Below, piece after piece: positions 47,720-60,500 of a stretch of DNA of 64,000 nucleotides. The stretch comes from Oreocharis arfaki (taxonomy: Eukaryota; Chordata; Aves; Passeriformes; Paramythiidae), in the NCBI GenBank assembly GCA_013398015.1, contig VZRR01002166.1, forward strand, positions 124,788 to 188,787, written 5' to 3'. The translations under genes and the position numbers were made by a program. Under the pieces are notes generated by a model. It saw nothing but the letters and a program-made list of their open reading frames with translations, was not told the origin of the DNA and made no database searches. The first letter of the stretch is position 1. Every line of letters starts with the position of its first letter.

Positions 47720-49580
47720 CTGCTCTCAGGGATGGGGTGGGCAGGGTTGCTTGGGGCACTGAGAGAACCACCTTCTCTCTTCAAGAAAATTTGAAAAAAT
47801 TTAGACTTTTTCAAGAAAAAGTTTGAATTTTAAAATTTAAACCCATTTTTAATTGTTCTTTGTTGATTCTTGCCTGGGCAATGCCATTTTGCTTGTGCTG
47901 AGGTGCTGGCCAAGCACACAGCCTGCCCTAGCAGCCTGTGCACAAAGTAACAGTGTCTAGTTTGCCCAGCCGTCCAAGTATGAAAAATTAGAGCAGTCAG
48001 AGGAACCCTCAGATGCATATGGGCTTTCTCATCCGAGTACTTCAGCCTTTCCAACTGAGCTGCAGGCCTTGGCTTTCAGCCTTCACAGCCAGTTTGGTTC
48101 CTTGAAAATTGAGTGCATGTCACAGATTACAACAGAGCAATGACTTCCATTGCAAGGGGGTTTTGCCTGCCTGCTGCTCCTTGCAGAGCTGGAATCTGAA
48201 AGCTCATGGATGGGTTTCTTCATTGCAGACCTGAGCCCTGATGATGGTTAGAGCCTGTCTGTAGTGTTCACATATTTGGCAGCTTAACAAGTCAAAGGTG
48301 GCCTTGGCATTATGGTAAGATAAATTCACAAAGTACAATTTATCACCTGTTTTAAAAATAGCACTGAAGCACACTGAGATGTGGGATCCGTGAGCAGGAG
48401 GAGATGATCTCCATCCCAGACACATTGTGGATTAGTTGGGAGTTGAACCAAAGGCACGGAGTCCAGGCAATTTGGCTAATCCTGGGGGCAAATTCTGCCT
48501 GTGGTATTTGGGTGTCTGATCCAAAAACCCCTGGGCAGGGGTTTTGGATCCTGGACGCCCTGCAGATGCTCACACAGTGGTCAGTGACCCATATCTGTGC
48601 TGATGGGACAGGGCGGTTTGTATGGAGGCTGCCAGTGTCCCATGAGCTGCCTTGCCATGCCCTTGCCACCCTGCATGCATGGTTCAGGGGGTCAAGTGTC
48701 CCTGAGACATGTGACAACTTTGTGTTCCACCCCTGTGCTGTGCTAGCACCTTTCCAGCTACCAAAGCACAACACTATGAGGGCTGCTATGGGAAAAATTA
48801 ACTCCAGCTCAGCCAGATCCAATGCACTCCACTACTGACTCTGTGAAAGCAGTTAAAAGGATGATTGGGAGAGCAACAGCACAGGGACAGACTGTGTACA
48901 GTGAGGGTTAGATGAAGGGGAGTGCCAAAAATTATCACCTGCACTTGCTGAGTGGCAAAACTGAGCTAAGGAAATGCAGTCTGTGTTGGCACCTCCCAGG
49001 TGGGGAGGCACTACAGCAATGTTCTTCCTCTCCCAGCACCAGCCATGCACTGCTTCTGTGGGTTTGGCACAGATACCTCAGGTGTTCATGGGCTGGGGCG
49101 GTTCAGACCTGCAATGTGGTGCGGATGGGACCTGTGGGCCAGCAATCAGCCAGCACCTGTGTCTCGGCCAGAGGTAAAGGTACAAATTGAGAACCAACCC
49201 ATGTGCCTGAGCAGGTTGGCAGAGGTGGGCAGTCTCCCTCTGAGCCTCTTTGTGGATGTAAACATCTGAACCAGAGCAGAAATATTGTTTCTGTAGAGAT
49301 GTTACCACGGAGGACGGGCTCTGTCTCCGTTCAGGCAGGCAGTAAAGACCTCTGCCAGAGTGCTCCTGCGGTCATCAGAGCCATGGGAAAGTTTAGTCCC
49401 ACCGATGAAACATCTCCCTCTGCAGAGTCACGTCTTTATTCAGGGTTTCACGGTGACCTTGTGTGTGGTGTTTTATCCACTCCGTGAATTCCTGTGTGGT
49501 ATTTAAAGCTTACTCCGTGAGGAGGGATTTTTGCCTCTAAAGACCTGGGTGGAGAAATGTGTTTCAGAGATTTCCAAAGT
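47720..49580. other. Non-coding stretch, GC-rich in part
   Basis: Between about 48,380 and 49,450 GC content is raised and frames of 67-156 codons open on both strands at the same place, so composition rather than coding explains them. The segment near 48,778-48,830 (GGGAAAAATTAACTCCAGCT and on) loosely recalls avian LTR-type repeats, but I cannot confirm it. An AT-rich palindromic patch (ACTTTTTCAAGAAAAAGT) lies near 47,804-47,822. Confidence 0.5.
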
Positions 49581-49589
49581 GTTGCAGCA

Positions 49590-49850
49590 ACACAGTGATA
49601 CAGTGTCGGAGAGTTAATGTATCCTTTTAATGCTCACCTGGCGTTGCTTTGCCTGTTGTACGGCTGTGGGAAGCGCTGCAGAGATTTGCATGGGATTTGT
49701 TTGACCCTGCCATGTGATGAGCAGGATCAGGTTTTAGTGGTTTTATCAGCCTGTCAACATGCATCATTTTCTCTCGGGGGAAATAAGTGATCCGCTTGCC
49801 TTCCCTGCTTATTTCACATTTGACTTGATGCTCCCACTGTGGCAAAGATA
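49590..49850. promoter_or_regulatory. Candidate conserved element with octamer
   Basis: Contains GAGATTTGCATGGGA (an octamer-like ATTTGCAT) and several CpG words in a short space (GTGTCGGAG, CTGGCGTTG, GTACGGC, AAGCGCTGC, CTCTCGGGGG, GATCCGC), with AGTTAATGTATCC and TTTTAATGCTC nearby. CpG retention in otherwise AT-rich DNA suggests constraint. Motif inference only. Confidence 0.22.
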
Positions 49851-50033
49851 TCCTGGACTGTTTTAATCGTGCTCCTTTGGAGGCAGGGATAAAAGAATGT
49901 GTTCTCTGGAGACATTTCCTCTGCCTGTGGGCTAATTGGGGCCAGTGGTGATTTGAAGTAAGCATCCTTGTAAATGAGCCCCTGATCAGGCTTTGGATTT
50001 CTGTGTCCCTAGTCTATCCTTACATTTTAGGGA

Positions 50034-50096
50034 TTTTGATCATCGAGATCAAAATTTTGATCCTCGATATCTGGTGCCTGGTCTGAGGCACCAGAT
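50034..50096. repeat. Cluster of nested palindromes
   Basis: TTTTGATCATCGA (50,034-50,046) is repeated with one change as TTTTGATCCTCGA (50,055-50,067), a 21-bp period. Between them GATCAAAATTTTGATC (50,047-50,062) is a perfect 16-bp palindrome. It is followed by ATCTGGTGCC (50,069-50,078) and GGCACCAGAT (50,087-50,096), an exact 10-bp inverted repeat around TGGTCTGA. Three inverted repeats in 63 bp is clearly more than the surroundings show. Confidence 0.9.
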
Positions 50097-50099
50097 CTC

Positions 50100-53000
50100 A
50101 GTCACAGCTGTGCTTAAAGCAACTCCTTTTATCTCTCTAAAGCAAACTCTCCTAATTGTAAGCAGGTAAGGAGGATTAACACTAGTTAGTAATTTGTCTC
50201 TTGCTCTTTAATATGCTTGTAGCCCCATGGGGACCCATACTGCCTCCAGTGCCTCAGAGGAGGCAAAGAGCTGGACAAACAAGGCAGCTGGAGGGCTCAA
50301 ATGGGCCTTAGGCAAGAAATAAATCCTTGCCTTTTGCTCAGGTACTCATTCAGGCTTCCCTCTGTCTTGGTGGCTTCAACATCTTCTGCTCCAGCAGCCC
50401 TGCAGCAGTTCTGCAGACAGCTATTGAAATCTATAGCCAAACAGGAGGCAGAACTGCACTGCTTTGTCAGAAATTCGTCCTTGAATGTTTCCTGCATCTG
50501 TGATGTACCTGGGGGATGAGTTTCAGATTTCCCAGTGTAATTTTGTCAAATTTGCTTTATATGAACTGCTTTTAAACTGAAATGGAAGATGTGGCCTTGT
50601 CAGGCACCTTGCTTTGTGATTTGTGCTTGTTCCAACCTCAGTCAGTAAGGGAAAACAATAGCATGAAAATACCGCACCTGAGTTAAAGTGTATGAAAACG
50701 TGGGATTGAACCGTGTCTGCTGTAAAGTGACATCCTGCCGCATGCTGGGACTCACAAGGCCACTGGAAAGTTTCTCAGATATTGCCTTGCGCTACACTTC
50801 GAAGTGAGAATGTGATGCAGGGAAAGTGTTCTCACCAAAAATCTTGGGAACTTGACTGAATAAAAGGTTTAATCAAGACTGAAGAGGACTTCAGTGCTCT
50901 GAAACACTCGTGTAGTGCTTGGGTGAGTAGGGATAGACTGAAAGAAAGAACGCCTAAGGTTTTTTTCTTCCTTGCACGCAGACACTGGCAAAATCAATAG
51001 TTTCATCTTTGCAGTAATTCAGGTGACAGTGTGCATAGTCACAATCAAAACACTTCACATGAAAAACTGCCACTGTTAATAGGAGCTTTTTAAACAGAGC
51101 AATTGGCAGCTACCTGCTTGGCTTGCATGAATTTATTAGAATAAATTAGCCATTTTTCTTTGTTTCCTCTACTATCGTGTTACAGGTTCACACACAACCT
51201 CCTACGCCTTCCTGTGTATTTAAGTTGCATAAAATGGATGTATGGAATCTGCCTCGATTCCTGGCAGCTTGAGGAATTAGTTGCAATTTATTGGCAAAGA
51301 GGAGGCAACTTGCCTGTTTTCCTAGTGAGAATTTAGTTTACTGACCTGTGTAATGGCACACAGAAGGTCCATCCCTCAGGAGTAATGACTGTCTGGAGAC
51401 TCCTCGTCACTCGGACATCCACTGGTGCTGCCAATCCACTGTGCTTCAGTTGTGTGGAGTAAGAACCCTGCAGTGGGTCAAACCAAAGAATCCATGGAGC
51501 CTTGCTGCCTTTCTCCAAATATTTGTGGAAGGATTTTTGGAACAGGCAGGACAGAATGCATTGGGTTACCCATAACAAAGGCAGATTTTGTGCTGGCAAT
51601 GTCTTGCTGCTGCTGCTGGGAAGGGCTGTGAACTAGTGGGTTTTTGCAGTGCACTCTACCCAGGTGCGAGAAGCAACACTGTTAATTTAGGAGAAGACCC
51701 TGCTTCTGTTTACAGTTTTCCTTCCTTACAAATCTTGGTGCTTTTTGGGTTTGTTTCTTTTTTTTTCCTTGATGCACTTAAACTTTACTGTCCTCTTGTC
51801 AAACAATTACAGTATTTTCTGCTTTCCACCATAGAGCCTTGGCCTCTTCATAGCAGTGGCCAAGCTGCAAGAATGCTTGAACAGTTGCCAGGAAAGTTCA
51901 GCAACGTTCAAAAGCAGCACAGAAGAAATTATTATAGATTCTGGGTGCTTCATTCACCTGTTTTCAGCACTGCTTGAGCCTGTTGTTCTGCCATGTTTTT
52001 TGGGATGACCCTGTTCTAGCTAAGATATGATGGGATGGTGCTAGAGACCCCGGGAGTCTGCAAATGGAACCTCAGACAGCTCAGATGGGCTAATGTGCAT
52101 TGAAGGAAGAACAGCCAACTGACAGTAATTATCATGAAATAGCAATTAAGTTGTCTTGGTTCACTGTTGTGGGCCAGTGCTTTTTCAGATGTCAGAACAG
52201 GATCTGGGCAGCTACAACCTCAGGTTGTATCACCGTGATAATTTTTCCTCCCTTTGTGCTGTCAACTTTCATTTCAGGCTGTGTCATGTTCAGGTGGGCA
52301 GGATGCCTCGTGAAAATCCCTGTCCACGTGCCTTGTGAGTCTCCTTTACAGCTTGTGGTTTTTTTGATGGCATCTTCTTAAAACACCCTGTAGCACAAGG
52401 TGTTTTTTGGTGGCTTGAGCACCGTTCTCTGGTGCTTTCCTGGGCAATCCACTGCCATGAGCATTCTGGGCTTCACCTGCATCACTGGACAATATGTTTA
52501 GCTGTTCACCTGTTTGGTTCCCAATCACAGTTGATATTTTTGGGACATACAGCTTAGTGCTACATTTTGTGCTGCAGGTGATGAAGCCCTCCACAGGGTG
52601 AGTGGAGCAGGAACGTGGCTGGCTCTGATGTAGCATCTCTGGGGACACTGTATTTGGCCTAACTAACGTTATTATAGGGACTGTGCTTGTTGGTGCTTCA
52701 CCCCTTGAAGGTTGCTTCTCCTAAAACAAGTAGAGGTTCTCCCTGCACTGGAGAATGTACATCAATTACAGCTAATGATGGGCAATTAGTCTGAACCCAG
52801 CAGAAGCTCTGCTGTCACAAATTGCAGCTTAACTTTTATTCCTCTGGTTCTGCTGCTGCAGTTATAATTGGGTCAAACACTTCAGCAAGAGATGCACTTC
52901 GACTCCCCACATTCCCCTCAGCAAAGCCTCTGTGTCACCAGAGGGGACCTCCATTCCCCACATCCTGCTTGGCAAAGCTTCCGTGCCACGTCCAACGTGC

Positions 53001-56000
53001 CAGAGAGCAGCTGGTGGCTGCCAAGCCCAGACAGGGCTGGGACTGTGTGTGGCGCTGACCAGACGTAGCCAGTGTGAATTGGGTTTATGACAGCCTGAGA
53101 AGCAGGAGGGAGAGGATGTAGCACCTGGTCCGATGTTTTTTATCTTCTCTTCTCATTGTGCAAGATGGCACTGACAATGTGGAGAGGGTACCTGCCTGGT
53201 TTTACGGCTGTGCTTCTGTGTAATTAGAGCCCATCCCTGTTCTGAAAACTTCATGAGTTTATACAGGCTAAGTGGGAGAGAAGCACAAATTGTTTCCATT
53301 TTTCCTGATGGGGGAACTGTGAGACAGAGGAGTGTTTGACCTGCCCACATCACATTGCTGACATTTGGCACAGCTGAGTATTTTGAGCACAGATTTCTTG
53401 AATGTCAGGCCAGTGCCCTATAAACACAGGTTGCCTTTTGTTGTTTGCTGGGCACAACTGTGTGGGAGAAGCAATAAAGCCACTCTGTAGGCAGGGCACT
53501 GAGGAATGCTGCTCGATTTGCATATGAAAACATTTATCCTAATACTCAGAGCTAACATAGCTACCAGTGAGGGGTTTCCATGGGCCCGAAGTCTGGCAGA
53601 AAGAGGGTCACACCACCCTCTTCAAATGAACTGCTTTAATTTTAATTAAGTCCACTACCTCCTGGGAAGTTGCAAGCTCCCAAATTTCTTAATTGCCAAC
53701 TATGCAACTGAAGCTCAATTGTAATGTAGGGCTTGGAGATTTTCCCTTTCCTTCCTAATCGTAAACAGCAGCAGCCGCAAGGAGCGTGTAGAGCAGTTGC
53801 ACTGGCAGTGATAGATGAGCCAGTCCAGGGAGACAGAAATAACATAGCAGATTTGCTGTGGTTTTTAGCTGTCTAGGAACGAGGCAGAGGGGGTCTGCCC
53901 GCACACCATCTGGATGAGGCAGTGAGAGGTGCTGAGCTTCATGTGAGCACAGGAAGAGGAGGGTGCTTTTCACTCGTCAGAGATCAGAGCTGACACTTGG
54001 ATGTGTTCAGGGTGCCATCTACCCTGTCTAAATATTTATTTCTTGTGCTGTGCTCAGTCTAATGCAATCAGACTACAGTGTGGAGGGCTGCCATATCCTT
54101 TTAGCTCTGAATTTGTCTTGCAGTAACAGTCTCTGCTGCCCCCAAACCACACATGCATATTGCAGGACAGGAGGAAGTTTGGAGCACCAGTTTGCATTGC
54201 AGCACCTCGCCTTGCCTCGCTTCCTGCTGTCAATTACATCCGACGGCACTTGTTCCGTGCACTGCCTTAAGGTTTGTCACTTAACCGAGTTAGTGTGAGC
54301 TTGATTCCCTTTTCATTAGGAGGAAGATAAATGAGCCAGCGTTATCTCTTGAAATATAAAAATGTAAATGGACTTCTACTGGTATTAGTTTTTTTTACCA
54401 TTTCCACTGAACATTGAACAATAATGCACTCTGCATGTTTTCCAGATACTGCTTCCAGTTGAAGAGCAGTGTGCTGTGACAGTGCCAGTCTGAGAGCCTC
54501 GCTGCAGAGCAGAAACATGTTCAATTTGAGCATGCTAACTCTAAATTAAATTATCCATTGTGTGTGCACACCTCCACCCATGCAGAGTCCTTTGAGGGTA
54601 GGCTGGCTTAGGAGAAGTTTGGGGTTTTTTTTAAAAATCACTTGAGTCCCTTGGACCTGGGGGAGGTATGGAGTTGAATTTGTTGAGCATAACATGCCCA
54701 CTGGTGCCTATTATCATCAGTTCTACAGTACCTGTGGCCTTGGTCTGCAGAGCTCTCTGAAACAGACTCGTAGAGAACTTGTATGCTGGTTGCATAAACA
54801 CACACTGAATAAAGAGCGTGTATGGTGTTTTGCTTGAAAGAATTCTTATTCTGCTCATCTCAAGCATGATTGTGATAGTTTCAGTTTGTTCTTTGTTCTT
54901 GCAGACTTTTGAAATTTTTTTTTTTTAATAGAATGGTTAACTTGGACTCACCACCCTGTTGTGTCTGTAGTTCAGACTAAAACTGTTTCAAATCAATAAC
55001 ATGCAGAACAATTTTTCAAGCTTCTCAGCGTGGAAGAGCTAAATCATCAAGGGCTGCTCCTATAGCTCTGTGTGTTACTGTAGCATGTGGAGGGGAGAAG
55101 CTGAAATACAGTTAAGGAGTGGCTTGACCCCCATGTAAGGAGTTCACTGTTAAGTATTCTGATTTTTTTTTTTAAGTAAAATTTACCTCATTTTGGCTTT
55201 ATAACCCATCCTTAGATCTATTGTAAGCATTTGATTTAATAAATTTAAAGCAACAATGATGGATAAGAGATACTCTCCAGTTTGATAAACGAATTACAGG
55301 AGTAATCCCTGAAAAAATTGTTTTGCATATGCGCATTTAAAAATCAATTTTCATAATCTTGTATGGTTTGTGTATGATTGCATATGTTCACTGTGGGATT
55401 TATAGTATTTACTGACTGTGTTGAACATCCTTTTAAGTCGTTCTCACAATTTAGTGCCAGATAAGTAAAAATACTTGTGATTCACAGGCACCATTGGCTG
55501 AATGAGAACTGGTCAGCCCAGCAAAGAGCAGAGGGGCCGTTGATTGTGTGTTTTGGTAAGGTGTGTGAGTCCATGAGTGTTGATAGATGAGGGGCCTTGG
55601 GTGAAAGATTGTCTCCCTTTCAGCCAACCGATCCCAGGAAACATTTTTGAGATGCCATGTTGTGTTTTTTTCTTGTCTGAGAGAATAACATTTTTAAAAT
55701 AGCAGCATAATGGTCGGTGCCTTCTGTCAGGCAGGGACAGGCATCTGGAGGGGCTCAGACCCAGAGGCTCATGTGCTGCAGCACAGCAGCAGGACAGGCT
55801 TGACAAGCTGTGAGGGGACCTTGCTTCCTCATCCTCTGATGCGAATGAGGGTAAAAGACAGTGGAAGCAATAGTAATACTTAATTAAAAGGTACATTATT
55901 GTCCCCTGTGTATATTTGCTACTGTGTATAATGTAATTAACATTACTTTAAAGATGCATGGAAAAATACCTGCTCCTCTGGGGACTTGGTCAGCAGGTAA

Positions 56001-57480
56001 AGGACTTAGTGTGCAATGCCACCTCCTTTCTGAAGTAGCTAAATGGAAAATAGGTGTTGAAGCAGAGCAGGAAGGCTCATTAGGTTGTATAGCTGCATAT
56101 ACAAAGTGGCTTGTTGTTGTCTGAGCTGGGCTGAGGAAGCAGTCTGTATTCCTCTCCCTGTCTTGGATGGTCAGTGGGCCAGGCCCATGACCATGATGCC
56201 ACGGCACAGCTAGAGTCCCCTGGGTGCCAGCCCCGTTCCAAGGGAACCAGAGTAACCCTCTGGCTCCTGCATCCTGCCTTGCCGGTGGCTCTGGGACCAC
56301 AGGCTGAGATGCCCCAGCTCTTGCAGTTGTCAGAAGATGGCATAGAAAATTTGCTGGATGCTCTCCCTTATCTTTAGCAGATAAACTAAAACATAGGATG
56401 AAAGAGAGGGAATGGGGCTGCATGAGAAGCAAGGGAGACTTGCATGCTGCTGCTGCATGGGCCTCAGGCCCTCGCTGTGGTTTTGACTTTAAGATGTATG
56501 GGTGGAACAAGTATAGCACTAATAGACAAGGTCTTCTGTGCTGTGTTTGCGTCTGAAAATTTACTTCTTTTTGATAAGTTTATGCAACTGTACCATTGCT
56601 TAGTTCTTACAGAAGCCTTGACCCCGCCACCCCCCCCAGCAAACAAACTTTCATGCTCTCAGGGTTTGTAACTAGAGCCTTTTGTATAGTTTCCCAAGAA
56701 AGGTGTTCTGTTTAAATGCAGGTATTTTACCACTCCAATATCTTTCTATTATCTTTGCTTTGTTTACCCCTCAGAGATTGTTTGTAATTCTTCACTTTGT
56801 TTGCATGAGGAATATTAAAAAAAAGGTGTTATTCCTAGCTCTGTGTGAGAGTGCCATGTTTATGAAATCACACCAGCTTGAGACGCAATTACCACAAATA
56901 ATTGCCAAGAATGCTTGCTCTAAAAACAAAACTTTCTAGTTATTGTTGGCAATGCTTTTCACAAATAAAGGTTGGCTATTTAAGGCTGAATATTATGTTT
57001 TCGTACTCTGTTATCAGGCACTGAGACCATGCACTCCAAGAAGACATTATCCTTAAGTGGCATTTTGTTTAATTGAAGGAATGAGAGGAGCAAAGTTCTT
57101 GGTCCTTCAGGTGATGGGGACAAAGAATTTGGCAGTCATTTCATCATCATTTCCATCATCCCAGGGAGGTGCCACAGTGAACAAAAAAAACCCGACAGCC
57201 AGAAAAACCCTGTCCTTTCTGGCAAATAAAAATTCAGAAAATGTGTTTCTGTAGCAGGAACCCACTTTAGGTTATTTTTCAGCTACACCTGGTGCTGCTG
57301 TGCTATGGATGCCTTGTCCCTTCGCTGTGTGGTAGGTGACAAACAGGCCCTCCTTGGGCACGAGTGCTGCTGTGCCCCTGTGAAGGATTAACTCTGTTTA
57401 TCACATGGCAGAGTTGCTTTTGATTCCTTTAGTTTACTTCTCTTCAAAAGCCTAATTTCATGTACAAATGGACATCTCTC
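50100..57480. other. Non-coding stretch, no gene seen
   Basis: More than seven kilobases without a recognisable exon. Possible regulatory patches by word content are 51,115-51,300 (GAATTTATTAGAATAAATTAG, TTGCAATTTATTGG), 52,745-52,800 (TACAGCTAATGATGGGCAATTAG), 53,510-53,570 (CGATTTGCATATG) and 54,225-54,350 (TCAATTACATCCGACGG, AACCGAGTTAG). The longest frame of the window (207 codons, minus, 55,896-56,519) lies here in GC-rich sequence and has no known domain. Confidence 0.5.
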
Positions 57481-57484
57481 ATCT

Positions 57485-57507
57485 CTTCTTATTATCCGAA
57501 TAAGAAG
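57485..57507. repeat. Perfect 9-bp inverted repeat, 5-nt loop
   Basis: CTTCTTATT (57,485-57,493) and AATAAGAAG (57,499-57,507) are exact reverse complements around ATCCG. Small isolated palindrome with no visible element boundaries. Confidence 0.8.
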
Positions 57508-57509
57508 TA

Positions 57510-60500
57510 AATGGCTAGAGGCATTTTTGGGAATTGTTTTGGAAGAAAATTTTCAGGTTATACTGAAAGGCACAGACACATTTCTCTTTCATCAAAATAG
57601 ATAGCAGGGCTGCAGGGAGGGGTGAGGGATAAGAAATGGAAACTGAAAGAAGGGCTTTGCATTAAACCTGCTCGCTTGAGAGACAGGGCACATAGGAGAA
57701 TGATACTGCTAATCATTGATAGTGTGGGGTCTTGCCTGCTAAATCCATCTGGTCAGATAAAAAACTGGCATTAAGCTGAGCATTTGGGGGTGAATCCTTG
57801 CTCTTTGCAGGGGTTGGACACAAAGGGCTGTTTCCTCTGATATGATGGAAATTGGCAGGTACTGGGGGGCTCTGCCGGGCACTGCCCTTGCGCTGAGAAG
57901 CTCAGCAAAGGGCTGGATAATGCTGCACTGTGCTCTTGCTTGGGTTTCTGGCAGGCAGTCAGCTGCTTGGAGAGTTCATGGCTTTAATCTCAATAGTGTT
58001 TTGTTACTGTTTCCCCCAATGACTGGTGTATGCTTTTATTTTTAGATAGGGGTGCTGGTAAGGCCATTTTTCCCACCACTCCCTTCCCTCAGGAAAACTT
58101 TTCAGCCTGTCAAAACTACCATTAAAACCAGGGTTGGCCATTTCCCTTGGAAGGGAATCTGCCCTGAGCTGTTACTGATGAGAGAGGCAGTCACTGGAAT
58201 AGTAGGATTTTAGGAGGAATGCAGATGAAAATCAAGAGATTGGGAGAAATATTGACTGCCAGAGAAGGCTGGGTTGCTTTGCTGCATGCTGGGGAATCTA
58301 TCTCCTAGAAAAAGTGGCGAGTTTTGATCCTGCCAGTGCAGGAGAAGTGCTGACATGGTCATTTCATGGTCAGAAAATCTCCTTGCTGTGTAAGGAAAGG
58401 TTTGGATGCTGGAATGATAGAAGTTTCTGTAGCTCTAAGCAACCATGAAGCAGAATGGCTGCTTTTGTATCTTAAATTTATTTCCAAGATACGAAGTATG
58501 AGCTCTTTTTTTACCGGCAAAAATTATTGTGTAAGCTGTGACTTTGCCATACCAAAGCACCCAGTCGAATATTCAGATGCTGAGTATCTGCAGATTCCCC
58601 TGATTCCAGTTTTATTTCCTTTCAAAATCGATGTTGTGATGTTTTGCATTCCGAAAACCCGAAGTCCAGAAATATTGTGATTTATGGGAATTTCAGCTTT
58701 GATGAAAAGAAAATTGCAGAATGTAAATATTAAATGTATAAAACAAGTCAAGGAAAACTCTTGGAAAAAAAATTATATATATATAAATAAAAAATATAAC
58801 GATGCATATCTTGCCTGCGTATGTGTATAAAACAAATGATTCTGAGGAATTCCATTCCATGGTGATGCTGATGTGGTTAAATTAAAAGCATTAAAGATGT
58901 CACATTTAAAATGCAGTGTCTTCACATTAGAAAATACATTATCTCAGATGCCTACAGATGTTTCACTGAGTGCAATTCCAGGTCAGAAGTTCTTTTCCTC
59001 TCACAAATACAGCATAGAGATGTAGTGGGATGTCCTTAAAAACAATTCCTTTGTGGAGAATAACTAACTGAATTTACTGCAGAGAAAGCATTACTTACTG
59101 TCAGAAATATGGCAGAGCTCTAGACGTGTGCTTTTGGTTACTGAGGTAATTGAGAAAATTAAAGGATGGTTCTGTTTGGCATGAAGTGCCCGCTCGTGCA
59201 TTGGGCTGGGAGCCTCATGAAGCCGCCTTGGAGTTCTCTGGGAAGAGAAAGAGGCTGGGGGTCCTACAGGGCTGCACTCCAAATGCATGTTTTCTTCTGC
59301 GTTGTTTTCACTGGAGTTGTTCTGTTTGAAACTGGAGAATCAGTTAACAAGTAATTTATTAACTGGACAGTTTTCTCCACTTTTAAAAGCTTGCTCTATG
59401 CCTGTGCACGTCTGGCTCCTGCCAGCTCCAAGGCATTTGTGCATCCTAAAACATGTGAGTGGCTCCCAGAAGTCAAGGGCATTGCTCACGTGCTTTGGGA
59501 GTTTATAGGACTGAGACCTCAAAGAAAACCTGGTCTAAATAAGAAACAAGTATCTGAGGCTGACTCATCTGCCAGTGGTCCTGAACGTTGGGTAGGTGCT
59601 TTAGGTGAACTTTCTTGCAGGATGAGGCTCTAAAAAGTGGAAGAGTCAAACTGGTGTGCTCAGAAGCAGCATTTGATTTGGGATAACTCTCATCTTTGGG
59701 ATCCCACCTTGGAGCTCCCCGATCTTATTGTGAACTAAATCTTCAGCCTTGATAATGTGTATGATCCTAAGGACTGTGAGTCAGTAGCCATTTCTGGACA
59801 TGCTGGCTAAAATAAAAAGGAGATAGAGAAGAAAAAGAAAGAAGTGCCAGGAAGAAAGGGACCAAAAGCTAGCGTGAGTAAATTGTTTTAGACAGAGATT
59901 GAAATAAGTGATGGACGGTTTTCCCTATTTTCATATAAGCTGTTCATCAGTGTAATAACATGACTGGTGTGGCATGGCCTTTAGCTGGAGTGGGCTGGCA
60001 GGGAGCCACTGGGTCTCACTTGTTTTTTGCTTAGACAGGGCATTGTCAAAGGACACAGTGGCTCCTCATTGTAAATCTCACTGCTATTTATGCTGCACCA
60101 GCGTGTGTGAGTCCAGGCAGGACTCATCTTTCATGAAGATTTTTTTATACACTGACCAATAATCCATAGGGTTTGAGCACAGTCTCTTCCCTCTCTAGTC
60201 AACATCAAAAGATCCCAGTGTGCTGAATAGGGATTTTTCTCTCTACCGCTGTGGTTGGGGGTGTAAAGCAGAGCACAGTTCAAAGATCTGCATTCCTGAA
60301 ATTGCCTTGTAATGCTTTATTCATATCTTTGATACTGCCTGACAGAAGGCAAATTTATTCATTCTGTTGCCTGGATGTGATAGAGAGCTTAAGTCCTAGA
60401 GTAAGTAAGATAAGTAGTTTGCAGAGATGCTGTTTAAAGCCTTTACCTGGTTTTGGGCTGCAGGAGGACAGAGATGCCACCAGAAGTGGCCCTTTGGAGA

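Noticed and set aside
48770..48835. Resemblance to an avian endogenous retrovirus LTR (GGGAAAAATTAACTCCAGCT and following bases)
   Set aside because: Based only on a vague memory of similar avian repeats; no TATA, polyadenylation signal or boundaries could be placed.
48352..48838. Frames of 156 codons (minus) and 144 codons (plus) over the same interval
   Set aside because: Two long frames open on opposite strands of the same GC-rich DNA indicate composition rather than coding.
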